A DNA stretch of 64,000 nucleotides from Tritrichomonas musculus (lineage: Eukaryota > Parabasalia > Tritrichomonadida > Tritrichomonadidae): contig JAPFFF010000054.1 in NCBI GenBank assembly GCA_039105265.1, positions 124,001 to 188,000 of the forward strand. Direction: 5' to 3'. Position numbers and translations under genes: made by a program. Under the pieces are notes generated by a model, which saw only the letters and a program-made list of their open reading frames with translations, was not told where the DNA came from and did no database searches. Positions 1 through 11,650 of this stretch are shown here, piece after piece (position 1 is the first letter of the stretch; each line of letters opens with the position of its first letter).

Positions 1-926
1 GCACTAAATCGATTGGTATTTATTACAACAACGAAACAGAAACATTTCTTCCATTAATCATTCCTTTCTATTTCTTCTTCAAGAACTCTCCAAACACAAC
101 AACAACATCAACAACATCATTAACATCATCATCAATGACACAAAATAAAATTTCAGATATTGATAAATACCAAAGGAAAGATGTGAAACGATTTAAAGAA
201 ATGATGAGATATTTTGACAAGAACGAAATCATTCCTCCAGAAATTTATGAAATTGAGACGATGAATGCAATTTTATATGAGATTTGCAATCTCAACATTC
301 ATAATCAAAACGACGAAATCAAAAACAAATTTGACAAAAACTACGAAAACTTTTCACACAAAGAATATTCATCATTCGAAATCACACTTCCAACAATTCA
401 TGATATTTTTGTATTCAAAGAAGAAACAAACGAAATCTATCAAATATTTGACCGATATCTAAGAATTGATGCAACTGTCAGTTACATTTTACGATTTTCA
501 AATTTCACCATTTCAGAATACATTGAGAATGAAACACCAGAAGACGCATCAAATACCAATGAAATCAAAGAAAAACTGATCAAAATCAAAGAAAACAATG
601 AACAAATGTTTGATGAAATTCTAAATGAAGATCGAAAAGATTTAAACACAGACATTTTAAGCAAAGCCACTACAAACAATGAGCAAATTATGTTGGAAAT
701 CAGTCATACAAAGGAAGATTCAAAAACACAGCCTTATATTAATAAAGAAATCACATTACTTAATTATTTAGAGCTGAAATTTAACGAATGCCAAAGAAGG
801 GTTGGGAGGGAAAAGTTAAGACATGTGACACGAAAAATTGATGTTTCACAATTGACTCCTGATTCATTGACTGCCATTCTAAGAACCCTAAACAAGGATA
901 TTAAATACAAAAATAAACACGAATGA
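1..926 (+). CDS. C-terminal part of a multi-pseudokinase family protein (member A, cut by window edge)
   Basis: The reading frame is already open at base 3 and ends in a stop at 924-926, so only the last 307 codons lie in the window. They match the C-terminal module of the other members of this array: the YYNNETETFLPLI stretch, a Ser/Thr linker, then the DKYQRKDVKRFKEMM block and a helical region. The final segment (from about base 619) is tail type 2, otherwise found only at 36,978-37,342. Compared with that copy, this one has lost bases near 912 and ends in KYKNKHE instead of the conserved KARKIVESFGF ending, so its last 20 or so residues are missing or shifted. The ATG at 135 is internal and is not the true start. 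Function is unknown; the kinase-like fold of the C-terminal module is inferred from family alignment. Confidence 0.75.
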   Translation, partial: TKSIGIYYNNETETFLPLIIPFYFFFKNSPNTTTTSTTSLTSSSMTQNKISDIDKYQRKDVKRFKEMMRYFDKNEIIPPEIYEIETMNAILYEICNLNIHNQNDEIKNKFDKNYENFSHKEYSSFEITLPTIHDIFVFKEETNEIYQIFDRYLRIDATVSYILRFSNFTISEYIENETPEDASNTNEIKEKLIKIKENNEQMFDEILNEDRKDLNTDILSKATTNNEQIMLEISHTKEDSKTQPYINKEITLLNYLELKFNECQRRVGREKLRHVTRKIDVSQLTPDSLTAILRTLNKDIKYKNKHE

Positions 927-2351
927 CAATTGAAAAAGCAAGAAAAATGTTTTCTCTTTTGGCTTTATATTTTTGGAAAAATAACTTTCAAAATGCTTAT
1001 GAGTGTAGCCAATTTTCAATATCTCTACATATGTACAGTCTTGAAAAGTTTTACACATATTATTGTGATTATTATTGATTATGCATTCTTTATAAACAAA
1101 ACAAAAACAAACAAGAAACTTAACGCACAATAATATCATAAATAATTAAATAAACAATAATCATTAAACAGGCATGGTTGTTTCTTATTATTTGAGTATT
1201 TGATTTGAGAAAATTGCAAGAAATTCAACTTTTTGAGCGAAGCTCCAAAAGTGTCTATGCTTTATATAACACTGGTGTAATAATATTTTTTCTTTCAAGA
1301 GCATTGTTCAATTTTAAGCAATCATTCTAAAAAAAAAAATAAAATTGAAAGAAAATTAATTGAGGGCCAATTTGGTTTCTCTTTTCATAACTCATTTTGT
1401 ATCAAAAAGTTATTTTATTTTTTTAGCTATAAGAAAAAGTTATGTTTTATTTTTGTACCAAGAAAAAGTTCAAGGTTATAATGAAAAGCCGAAACAGAGT
1501 AGCTGTAACGAAATTTTTTGGACAAGCCTTCTCAAAAAGTGGACTGTCAAATTGATTTTTCTCATTGGTAAGAATGTTTTATGATTTTATAATAACATAA
1601 TACAAAACTTTATTTTGAGCGTTTGCACTTTTTAAATAAAAGATTAAAAATCCTGGGAAAAATGTATAAATTTACGATGCTAAAAATTTGCATGCGGTCA
1701 TCCTTTATTTGGTAAATATATAAAATTAATTATAAATAAATAAATATCAAATATATGAGAATAATTTATTGGTCGCGTTAAGCTAAATTTTAATTCTATT
1801 CATGAAAAAATGTGAAAAATTTTGTAACAAAACAAAAAAATGAATTCTTTCTTTTTAAATTATCTTTTTGAATTGGATTTGAATTATTAAATGAAAGATT
1901 TCCAACTTAGTGAATCTGCAAGTTCTTAACTATCCCATGAATCCAGCTTTAAACCCAAAGAAATCCAAAATAATCAATCCAAATTCATATTATAATTATC
2001 TATAAAATTTGAAATAATATCATGATTAATCATTTTTACATATATTAAAATATTTTTCAGTCTATTAAAAAAAGGATCCTTTCATTGGAACCTTGCTTTT
2101 AATAAAAAAAAATACTAATAACCAACAAAAAAGTTTACAATTTATAATTATTTAGAATGCACTATATTAAATATCAATAAACAACTCATTGCAACATATA
2201 TTTTATTATTTACTTTCCGAAATAATAAATACAACTAATAAAAATTTTGGAAAAATAATATAATTTTCATATCACATTTCAAAAAAAAATACAAACATGT
2301 TTTGAATTTGTTGCATCTACTTGGCCGAAACTTTTTGAAAAAAAAAAAAAT
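927..2351. other. Intergenic region, no gene recognised
   Basis: AT-rich DNA with many homopolymer runs. Short frames on both strands are interrupted and have no recognisable protein features. The only structure noted is a small hairpin at 1228-1252 (ACTTTTTGAGC, loop GAA, GCTCCAAAAGT), whose stem-loop core recurs in reverse complement in the larger hairpin at 31,671-31,728. Confidence 0.6.
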
Positions 2352-3058
2352 GGGGAATACTTATCGCCCCCGATACTTATTGACCCCGGAAGTTAAGGTC
2401 AATATTGACCTTGTATCGTACATCAGAAAAAAAAGTTCATGCTTTTTTCTCATTTTTTCAAGATAAGAAAATTATAAACGATTTTTTCTTATAATTCGAT
2501 TTTGGTCTTTATTTTAAGCATCTACTAAATAAACAGTCAACCAAAAGTATTTTTTACGCCATCATTTTATCATTTTAAAGCATTTAATTACGCAAATTTC
2601 AAAGTTTCAGTTATATTATTAATATTTGATATTATATTCTTTCAAAATCACAAAGGACTCATTTTATTATAAGAGATACAGTCTATATTTATTGCTATTC
2701 ACTCGGATTGCGCATTTTATTTCAATTTAACTAATATTTAATTTAAATTATGATGATAATTTTAGTTTTTCTTGCTAGAAAGTAACAAAAAGAATGATTA
2801 ATAAAATATGAAATACTTGTGAATGCTTGTTTATTAGTGAATGCTTATAATAATAATCATTATCAACTTAAACTAAAATAATACGTTTATAATTTTTTTT
2901 ATCAAGAAAAAATGTGAGAAAAGCATGAGTAGCTACTCATGGTATTTTTTGCAAAAGTGCAAAAAAGTTTCGAACTTTTTTTTCTGATGTACGATACAAG
3001 GTCAATATTGACCTTAACTTCCGGGGTCAATAAGTATCGGGGGCGATAAGTATTCCCC
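2352..3058. mobile_element. Non-autonomous DNA transposon (MITE), 707 bp, perfect 87-bp terminal inverted repeats
   Basis: Bases 2352-2438 and 2972-3058 are exact inverted copies starting GGGGAATACTTATCGCC. Similarity continues imperfectly inwards to about 2480 and 2883, with an extra segment of about 30 bp on the right. The flanks carry AAAAAAAAT at 2343-2351 and 3059-3067, which would be a 9-bp target duplication, but the site is a poly-A run so it is weak evidence. There is no coding frame inside. Long terminal repeats plus a possible 9-bp duplication fit a Mutator-like (MULE) derivative. Each terminal repeat contains the perfect 18-bp palindrome AAGGTCAATATTGACCTT, a plausible transposase-binding site. 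The GC-rich ends stand out sharply from the AT-rich surroundings. Identity of the two arms suggests a young insertion. Confidence 0.85.
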
Positions 3059-3230
3059 AAAAAAAATTAATAAATAAATTAAAAAATTACATCTAACTTC
3101 TCGAATTATTGGCGTAATACTCTTTTGAACTGAAATAATTAATGATATGGTATTTATAATCAAAAAAATCTTTAAAAATTATAAAATTAGCATTCATTTC
3201 TAAAAAAGATGAAAATATAATATTTTTTTT

Positions 3231-4205
3231 TTATAGTTTATTTAGCATTTTAATAAAATCATTAATTTCATTATCATCAACATCATCATAACTGAAATAT
3301 GATTTATATTCAGTTGACAATTTCTCATAAATTTCATCAAAAGAAGGTCGCTCATCAGCATCTTCACACCAGCACTTTGAAATCAGCGCTTTCATTGGCT
3401 CAGTCACTTTATCATTGAAAGATGGACGTTCATCGTGCCCAATCAATGCAAAAAGGCGAACTCTGGCTTTTTCCTCAGTGACGAGCTCATAGGCAAGAAT
3501 TGAAAAGGCATAAATATCAACGCCAATTCCATATTTTTCTTCTTCATTTATTAATTCAGGAGCCATATAAAAAGTAGTACCAATACCTGTTGTCATTTCA
3601 AATTCCATTAATTTTGTAAGAGGATGTGGGAAACATCTTGATAATGAGAAAGCTCCAATATGAGGGTAAAAATTGCGATCAAGTAAAATTGCATTAGGAT
3701 TAAGATTCCTATGAATGACACCTTGGTTGTGAATATAATTCATGGCATGTGTAATTCCTAATAAAATAATTATTTTCTTTGTGGAAATAAATTGAGGATT
3801 TGGCCATACTTCTGGCCCATTCATTAGTATTTTATTCAATGTACCATTTGGAAAGTAATCTGTGAGATATGTAGGCTCATATTTTTTGGGATTATTAATA
3901 GAATTGAAGCTCATACCGTAAAATTTAGTAATGCATGGGTGGTTCAATTTTGCAAGAATTTCACATGTTTGAATAAAACGTTTATTAATACTTTCATCTG
4001 ATTCTTGACCAAGTATGATTATTTTTGTAGCATATAATTGATTAGTTCGTATGCTTTTTGCGATGAAAACTTTAGCAATAGAACCTTCACCAACTTTTTC
4101 TTCTGTTACTCTAAACTCTTCAGGATTTATGAAAAGATCTTCAAGAATTGATACTAAAATTTTGAAAATTTTGGCATCTGACAAAAAAATTAATATTAAA
4201 GTTTT
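3231..4205 (-). pseudogene. TKL-like pseudokinase, 5' end unresolved
   Basis: The open frame encodes about 317 residues of a single kinase domain. Counting from the TTG at 4182-4184: glycine-loop remnant GEGSIAKV (32-39), beta-3 lysine K54 in YATKI, APE at 208-210, and the VDIYAFS helix. The catalytic loop reads HRNLNPNA, so the HRD aspartate, the loop lysine and the metal-binding asparagine are all replaced, and DFG is replaced by GAF (177-179). Catalysis is therefore very unlikely. No in-frame ATG precedes the glycine loop; the frame is closed by a stop at 4206-4208 and the first methionine is at residue 91. Either a short upstream exon exists or the gene has lost its 5' end. It diverges from the array genes in sequence and in strand, so it is an independent kinase-like gene. 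Whether it is expressed cannot be decided here. Confidence 0.6.
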
Positions 4206-4400
4206 TTATAAAAAACGAAAATCTTTCCTAAAAATCTGGAAAATCTATACAATATATTGGACACCTCAAAAAGTTTCAATATTATAAATTGACGGTTATC
4301 AATATAATAATTGTCCATTACGATTACAAATTTTGGAAAAAAAAAAAATTCAGAAAGGATTTATATAAAATTTTCCAAATTGCAAATTCAAATTTGAAGC

Positions 4401-7400
4401 ATGAGAACTGATTTGGATTATAATAGAAAGGAAAGAAATATAGATAATTTGATCGATTTAAGAGACATTTCGTCAAAAATAAAGGACAAATCTTTTATCG
4501 AAAATAATTTTTTAGATTCTTTTGAAATATTATTCACTCAATTAGACAAATACACTGATTTCGGCCCATTAATTACCGCATACAAACAATTTCTAAAAAA
4601 AGATAAAGAAACAGATTACTCAAAACTCAAAACATTAGTTGATGGAAAAATCAAAGAATATGCAAATAAAAAGCAATATCATTTCATTTCACATCTTATT
4701 TCGCTAATTATTCATAATCTTATTGACCAAAAAAAAATTGACTCAAAAACTAATTTTGATAATACCCAAAATCAACTTCACATTCTCAGTTGTATTTCAG
4801 ATGATAAAGATAAACAAAAAAAACTTGAATCATGCTTTGACCACAATTGTAAATTTTATTTCAAGAAAACATACAATCCATTGGACAATGTAGCTTATGA
4901 TATGAGTCAAGAACTGATTGATCGAGAATCAGAAATATATGAGAAAGAATTCAGAACAGACAAATATGGAAGTTTCATAGTTCATTCTACGAATAAAATT
5001 GGATCTAATCACATTTTGATTCCTTATTTCCCATTCATGAATCTTCGTGTTTTCCTTTCAAATATCAACGACAAATACAATTTTACGACGATAGACAAAG
5101 TTGTCATGATTAAAGAAATTGCGATTGGGTTTTCAGAATTACATTCAAATCACATTTATCATCAAAACATCAACAGCAACGATATTTTCATTGACAGCAA
5201 TAAGAACGCTTGCATTGGTAACTTTGCATATGACCCCGAAAACGAAGGCTATGAATCTATGCCTACTCAGCAAGCCTACTATCGTCATCCAGCTTTAATC
5301 AACAAACCGAATGAATTGAGCATTGAATCAGAAGACAAAGAAGATAAAGCACGATATGACATTTATTCATTTGGAGTTTTGGCGCATGAAATCATTACAA
5401 CGAAACCTCCAGACTCACGGTTTGTGAATGAAAACCGTGATAAAATCGAAGATCAATTACAAAACAACTATTGTGATTTCCTATTCAAAGAAGAAGACGA
5501 TTTTGATGATAAGTATGGAGTTCCAGGGATGAGAGACATCATTTCAAGATGCATGAGCAGAGATGAAAAGACAAAATATTCAACATTCAAAGAAGTGATT
5601 TCGAGTATTGATGATCTCAGAATATACAAGGATAACGAATACGAAATTGAAACACGAATCCACGAATCAAAAGATTGTAACACATATGAATGTGAACTTA
5701 GTGACATTGTTACCAATTTCTATTTTGAGAACGAAACCTCTAAAAACACAATTTCAAAATTCATCAACAAATGTCAAGAAATTGGGATAAACAAAAACAT
5801 CAAAATAACATCGGAAGATCCATTGACTCAAATTCTTCAGCTATTTAATTTTATAAATTACAGTTGGAGAAATATGAAGAGGATTTTAACTAGCTATGAT
5901 CACACAAACGAAATTGTTTTCACAGATTTTATCGAGAAATTGTTTCAAAAAAATAACAAATACACAGACAGAGGTCCACTCATTGCTGCATACAAATCAT
6001 TTTTAAAAGACGACAAAGAAGATAATTATTCAGAATTGAAGAGACGAGTCACCAACGAAATCAGCAAATTTCAAGGAGATGAACAGTATCAAAAGATACA
6101 TCAACTTTTCTCACTCATCACTCATAATCTGATTGACCAAACAAAGATTCAACTAAAATTTCAAGAAAATCAAACAAATGAAAACTGTCTCCAAAAAAGT
6201 TTAAATGGGAAACAATTCCATGATCTCACTGATATCCAAAACATTGGAGATTTCAATGCAGTATTCAAATCATGTTTTGATGAAGATTGCAAATTTTATT
6301 TCAAGAAATCATACACTTCAAACAACTTGACATCAAACGTCAGTCAAGAACTGATTGATCGAGAATCAGAAATATATGAGAAAGAATTCAGAACAGACAA
6401 ATATGGAAGTTTCATAGTTCATTCTATGAATAAAATTGGATCTAATCACATTTTGATTCCTTATTTCCCATTCATGAATCTTCGTGTTTTCCTTTCAAAT
6501 ATCAACGACAAATATAATTTTACGACGATAGACAAAGTTGTCATTATTAAAGAAATTGCGATTGGGTTTTCAGAATTACATTCAGAACACATTTATCATC
6601 AAAACATCAAGAGCAGTGATATTTTCATTGACAACAATAAGAACGCTTACATTGGTAACTTTGCACATGACAATGAATATGAGAAACATCAAACGAAACT
6701 TGTCCAGTCAGCCTACTATCGTCATCCATATTTGGTCCAGAATCCGAATGAATTGAGCATTGAAACAGAAAATGATGAGAATAAAGCACGATATGACATT
6801 TATTCATTTGGAGTTTTGGCGCATGAAATCATTACAACAAAATCACCAAATGATAGATTTGGTAATGCAACACACAAAGATCGAATTGATCAATTACAAA
6901 ACAACTATTTTGATTTCCTATTCAAAGAAGAAGAAGATTTTGATGATAAGTATGGAGTTCCAGGGATGAGAGACATCATTTCAAGATGCATGAGCAGAAA
7001 TCGAAAGAGACAATATTCAACATTCAAAGAAGTAATTTCGAGTATTGATAATCTCAGAATATACAAGGATAACGAATACGAAATTGAAACACGAATCCAC
7101 GAATCAAAAGATTGTAACACATATGAATGTGAACTTAGTGACATTGTTACCAATTTCTATTTTGGGAATGAAACTTCTAAAAACACAATTTTGAAATTCA
7201 TCAAAGTTTGTCAATACCTTGGAATAAATGAAAATTTTGAAATTTCTCACATTGAAGATGATGCAATTACTCCAATTCTCCAATTCTTTGAATCCAGAAA
7301 TAATAATCACAATCTAAAGATAATTATACGGCTACTCATTCATGCACTAGACAATTCATTCGATTTATCAGAATTCATTAGACATATTGAAAATTTATTT

Positions 7401-10304
7401 GAAAAATTAAATAAATACACAAACAGAGGTCCACTCATTGCTGCATACAAATCATTTTTAAAAGACGACAAAGAAGATAATTATTCAGAATTGAAGAGAC
7501 GAGTCACCAACGAAATCAGCAAATTTCAAGGAGACGAACAGTATCAAAAGATACATCAACTTTTCTCACTCATCATTCATAATCTTATTGACCAAACAAA
7601 GATTCAACTAAAATTTCAAGAAAATCAAACAGATGAAGACAACACAAATCAAACTTCATCAAATGTTCATGATCTCACTGATATCCAAAACATTGGAGAT
7701 TTCAATGCAGTATTCAAATCATGTTTTGATGAAGATTGCAAATTTTATTTCAAGAAAACATACAATTCAAACAACTTGACATCAAATGTCAGTCAAGAAC
7801 TGATTGATCGAGAATCAGAAATATATGAGAAAGAATTCAGAACAGACAAATATGGAAGTTTCATAGTTCATTCTATGAATAAAATTGGATCTAATCACAT
7901 TTTGATTCCTTATTTCCCATTCATGAATCTTCGTGTTTTCCTTTCAAATATCAACGACAAATACAATTTTACGACGATAGACAAAGTTGTCATTATTAAA
8001 GAAATTGCGATTGGGTTTTCAGAATTACATTCAGAACACATTTATCATCAAAACATCAAGAGCAGTGATATTTTCATTGACAACAATAAGAACGCTTACA
8101 TTGGTAACTTTGCACATGACAATGAATATGAGAAACATCAAACGAAACTTGTCCAGTCAGCCTACTATCGTCATCCAGATTTAATTCAGAAACCGAATGA
8201 ATTGAGCATTGAAACGGAAGACAAAGAAGATAAAGCACGATATGACATTTATTCATTTGGAGTTTTGGCGCATGAAATCATTACAACAAAATCACCAAAT
8301 GATAGATTTGGTAATGCAACACGCAAAAATCGAATTAATCAATTACAAAACAACTATTTTGATTTCCTATTCAAAGAAGAAGACGATTTTGATGATAAGT
8401 ATGGAGTTCCAGGGATGAGAGACATCATTTCAAGATGCATGAGCAGAGATGAAAAGACACAATATTCAACATTCAAAGAAGTGATTTCGAGTATTGATAA
8501 TCTCAGAATATACAAGGATAACGAATACGAAATTGAAACACGAATCCACGAATCAAAAGATTGTAACACATATGAATGTGAACTTAGTGACATTGTTACC
8601 AATTTCTATTATGGCAACAAAGCTTCTAAAAACACAATTTCAAAATTCATCAAAGTTTGTCAAAACCTTGGAATAAATGAAAATTTTGAAATTTCTCCCA
8701 TTGAAGAAGATGTCATTACTCCAATTCTCAAATTTTTTGATTTCAAAAATAAAGCGACCAACTATACGAAAGAGATTTTGTTTTTCAAAGAACGATTTAA
8801 TAAAATGATTGAATTGAATTCAATTAGAATGAATTCAGTATGCAATGTAAATCTTTCAGACAATGAGAAACAATTGATGAAGATATCGATGAATGCTAAC
8901 AATGTATTGAGCAAGAGCAAGAGTAAAAGTAAGAATAAGAGTAATAAAGATGATGAATTCTATGATTGTGGAGAAGTCATTATGAAATTTAATTCGAACA
9001 TCATCCCAATCACGAATGTTGAAGAATTTGAGAAAGAAGCATCAGGATACATTTGTGAACATCTTCTTATTTATTTATTTTTCATTTCAAAAGAACTGAG
9101 TAATATCCATTCACGAAATCTTTATCATGGAGAAATTAGCACTAAATCGATTGGTATTTATTACAACAACGAAACAGAAACATTTCTTCCATTAATCATT
9201 CCTTTCTATTTCTTCTTCAAGAACTCTCCAAACACAACAACAATATCAACAACATCATTAACATCATTAACATCAGCATCAATGACACGAGATAAAATTT
9301 CAGATATTGATAAATACCAAAGGAAAGATGTGAAACGATTTAAAGAAATGATGAGATATTTTGACAAGAACGAAATCATTCCTCCAGAAATTTATGAAAT
9401 TGAGACGATGAATGCAATTTTATATAAGATTTACAATCTCAACATTCATAATCAAAACGACGAAATCAAAAACAAATTTGACAAAAACTACGAAAACTTT
9501 TCACACAAAGAATATTCATCATTCGAAATCACACTTCCAACAATTCATGATATTTTTGTATTCAAAGAAGAAACAAACGAAATCTATCAAATATTTGACC
9601 GATATCTAAGAATTGATGCAACTGTCAGTTACATTTTACGATTTTCGAATTTCATCATTTCAGAATACATTGAGAATGAAACACCAGAAGACGCATCAAA
9701 TATCATTGAAATCAAAGAAAAACTGATCAAAATCGACGAAAACAATGAAAAAATATTTGATGAAATTGCAAGAATTGAAAATGAAGAGAAACACACAGAT
9801 TACTCATATGAATTCCGAGAAGATTCCAAGAAAGGAATAGGGTTTACAGTAAAGAAAAAGACATCTCATGATATTACAGAAAACAGCAAAGAAGGAAATA
9901 ACCCAGTATTTTTACAAGAAGATTATTCGCAATCCAAGAAGCTTGAGAGTGCCAAACGAGTTGGGAGAATTGACAACAAGCTTGTGTATCGGACACTTGA
10001 AATAGCGACGAACATCAAGATTTATTCATTCCGCTTCATCATCACGCGATACATTTTTGGTTTGAATCCACTTTGCAAATATCGAATCAATGTGAAAATC
10101 CAACAAAGCAAGGACAAGAATATTGTGACAGTTTCACACAGAGATGCGATGAACTACATTTCGAGACTTGGTTTCTATCCAGAACAAAACTCCAACAATG
10201 ACATCATCTTCTTTGTATCACTCAATTACCGACCAGTCAAACCTCCAGAGAAACAAGAGAAACAAGACAAAGAACAAAAAAATCCAAATTCAAATAACAA
10301 ATAA
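4401..10304 (+). CDS. Giant tandem pseudokinase protein, three modules (member B, 1967 aa)
   Basis: Three consecutive modules, each a helical segment (KYTDxGPLIxAYKxFLKxDKE) followed by a kinase-like domain. In each, the beta-3-like FYFKK lysine and an alpha-C-like EIYEKEF remain, but the catalytic loop reads YHQN (residues 253, 732 and 1215) instead of HRD, DFG is replaced by GNF, and APE by YYRHP. The ARYDIYSFGVLAHE helix and a C-lobe ending DKYGVPGMRDIISRCM are kept. All three should be catalytically dead. The C-terminal module begins near 1460 and contains an SK/NK repeat linker, DCGEVIMKF, a further degenerate kinase-like segment (YHGEISTKS), a Thr/Ser linker near 1610-1629 and tail type 1. 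The ATG at 4401 opens the frame shortly after the divergent pseudokinase. No signal peptide or membrane segment is seen. A scaffold or decoy role is inference. Confidence 0.85.
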   Translation: MRTDLDYNRKERNIDNLIDLRDISSKIKDKSFIENNFLDSFEILFTQLDKYTDFGPLITAYKQFLKKDKETDYSKLKTLVDGKIKEYANKKQYHFISHLISLIIHNLIDQKKIDSKTNFDNTQNQLHILSCISDDKDKQKKLESCFDHNCKFYFKKTYNPLDNVAYDMSQELIDRESEIYEKEFRTDKYGSFIVHSTNKIGSNHILIPYFPFMNLRVFLSNINDKYNFTTIDKVVMIKEIAIGFSELHSNHIYHQNINSNDIFIDSNKNACIGNFAYDPENEGYESMPTQQAYYRHPALINKPNELSIESEDKEDKARYDIYSFGVLAHEIITTKPPDSRFVNENRDKIEDQLQNNYCDFLFKEEDDFDDKYGVPGMRDIISRCMSRDEKTKYSTFKEVISSIDDLRIYKDNEYEIETRIHESKDCNTYECELSDIVTNFYFENETSKNTISKFINKCQEIGINKNIKITSEDPLTQILQLFNFINYSWRNMKRILTSYDHTNEIVFTDFIEKLFQKNNKYTDRGPLIAAYKSFLKDDKEDNYSELKRRVTNEISKFQGDEQYQKIHQLFSLITHNLIDQTKIQLKFQENQTNENCLQKSLNGKQFHDLTDIQNIGDFNAVFKSCFDEDCKFYFKKSYTSNNLTSNVSQELIDRESEIYEKEFRTDKYGSFIVHSMNKIGSNHILIPYFPFMNLRVFLSNINDKYNFTTIDKVVIIKEIAIGFSELHSEHIYHQNIKSSDIFIDNNKNAYIGNFAHDNEYEKHQTKLVQSAYYRHPYLVQNPNELSIETENDENKARYDIYSFGVLAHEIITTKSPNDRFGNATHKDRIDQLQNNYFDFLFKEEEDFDDKYGVPGMRDIISRCMSRNRKRQYSTFKEVISSIDNLRIYKDNEYEIETRIHESKDCNTYECELSDIVTNFYFGNETSKNTILKFIKVCQYLGINENFEISHIEDDAITPILQFFESRNNNHNLKIIIRLLIHALDNSFDLSEFIRHIENLFEKLNKYTNRGPLIAAYKSFLKDDKEDNYSELKRRVTNEISKFQGDEQYQKIHQLFSLIIHNLIDQTKIQLKFQENQTDEDNTNQTSSNVHDLTDIQNIGDFNAVFKSCFDEDCKFYFKKTYNSNNLTSNVSQELIDRESEIYEKEFRTDKYGSFIVHSMNKIGSNHILIPYFPFMNLRVFLSNINDKYNFTTIDKVVIIKEIAIGFSELHSEHIYHQNIKSSDIFIDNNKNAYIGNFAHDNEYEKHQTKLVQSAYYRHPDLIQKPNELSIETEDKEDKARYDIYSFGVLAHEIITTKSPNDRFGNATRKNRINQLQNNYFDFLFKEEDDFDDKYGVPGMRDIISRCMSRDEKTQYSTFKEVISSIDNLRIYKDNEYEIETRIHESKDCNTYECELSDIVTNFYYGNKASKNTISKFIKVCQNLGINENFEISPIEEDVITPILKFFDFKNKATNYTKEILFFKERFNKMIELNSIRMNSVCNVNLSDNEKQLMKISMNANNVLSKSKSKSKNKSNKDDEFYDCGEVIMKFNSNIIPITNVEEFEKEASGYICEHLLIYLFFISKELSNIHSRNLYHGEISTKSIGIYYNNETETFLPLIIPFYFFFKNSPNTTTISTTSLTSLTSASMTRDKISDIDKYQRKDVKRFKEMMRYFDKNEIIPPEIYEIETMNAILYKIYNLNIHNQNDEIKNKFDKNYENFSHKEYSSFEITLPTIHDIFVFKEETNEIYQIFDRYLRIDATVSYILRFSNFIISEYIENETPEDASNIIEIKEKLIKIDENNEKIFDEIARIENEEKHTDYSYEFREDSKKGIGFTVKKKTSHDITENSKEGNNPVFLQEDYSQSKKLESAKRVGRIDNKLVYRTLEIATNIKIYSFRFIITRYIFGLNPLCKYRINVKIQQSKDKNIVTVSHRDAMNYISRLGFYPEQNSNNDIIFFVSLNYRPVKPPEKQEKQDKEQKNPNSNNK

Positions 10305-11178
10305 AACTTCAATTTAGAAATTTGTTTAGTTTCATATAAATAAATGAATTCTCAGATTTAAAAATTCTTAGCAAATTTAGTCAGTACCAATGCTATTTAA
10401 GCACTCTATAGAAAACCAACGGGAAAAAGTTTTTTGGTGACTTTTCAGTGTATTTTTGTAATGTATAATTGGGAGGATTTTTTTTTTGATGCCTATTCTT
10501 GCTCTAAATATGCAATTTTATATTGCTTACATAAAAGCGCAACCTATATTTGCAAAGTCATATTATTTCAACAATATAATGACAAAGCAAATTAAACTAT
10601 TATGAAAGTATTAGATGCCAAAAAAATATTTTGGCTTTGATTCAGGTCCAATGACCTTTAATCTTCATAAAAAAATAATTATATAAAAGAATATTATTCT
10701 CACGCAAAATCTGTTATTTTAAAAGCCAAATGTTTGATGTCTTTATAAATTTTTGCATTAATTGCATAATACTCTTTAAGTCAATGAAAAATTGCCAAAA
10801 TATATTGATCAATATTTTGAATTGAGTTAGTATAATGTTAGGTTTAGGAAATCAATGCAATTCGTTTTTGAATTGATACTTATTTTTTGCCAACTTTTAT
10901 ATTCAAAATTGGAAAAAAAATTATTACTTTATTGCTTATGATGAATCATTAAAATAAAATATTTTTAAATCATTTCATACTTATTGATCAAAGCTGAAAC
11001 ATTTTTTTTTTTTTAATAATCAACCAGATTAACTTTTGATAGTGTCAAGTAAAATTTTTGGCCTAAATGCTCATTTTTTCTTAGAAATATACTTTTATAA
11101 ATCTTCAGCATTATATATGAAGTATGATAAAGTCAATATTTACTTGCTTAATATAGTGTTCATTCAAATAAATCTAAA

Positions 11179-11213
<35 letters not shown>

Positions 11214-11650
11214 TTTTCACTTCATACTATTATCATTATAAAGCAGCAATTTAAAACTGACGTTTATTTTTTACCTATCACAATATATCAACAAAAACAA
11301 AAGTAATATTCACATGCTTGCACTTCGTTGGCAGCCATTAATGAAGAAGATAAACCTTCTTACTTTAGCAAATTCATAAAATTGTATGAATGATTGGAAA
11401 AAAAGAAGAATTGATTGATTTATGATCTACATGCAATGTAGACTTGTTGAAAACAAGTATCAAAGGAACTTTTTTGATCAACTTTTCAAATCCATAAATA
11501 AACTTCACTTTAAAATACTCACAATCATAAGTTTCCATCAAAGTAATGAAAACCCTGATGATATCGTTATTTTCTTAATTTCATAATTTATCTTTGAACA
11601 TAAAAAATAATGCCATATTTCGTTGACAAATTCAATTATATTTACAATGA
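10305..11650. other. Intergenic region: duplicated 3' flank of the array genes, 30-bp poly-A tract
   Basis: The first 400 bases resemble the 3' flank of member C (19,600-20,010), including a match at 10,572-10,680 to 19,910-20,010, so flank and gene were duplicated together. In the C copy a MITE sits where this copy simply reads on, so this is the likely empty site. A run of 30 A residues lies at 11,181-11,210. No gene was recognised. Confidence 0.6.

Noticed and set aside
5468-5716. Minus-strand frame of about 82 residues repeated opposite nearly every pseudokinase module
   Set aside because: It recurs only because the sense coding sequence is conserved; no independent features.
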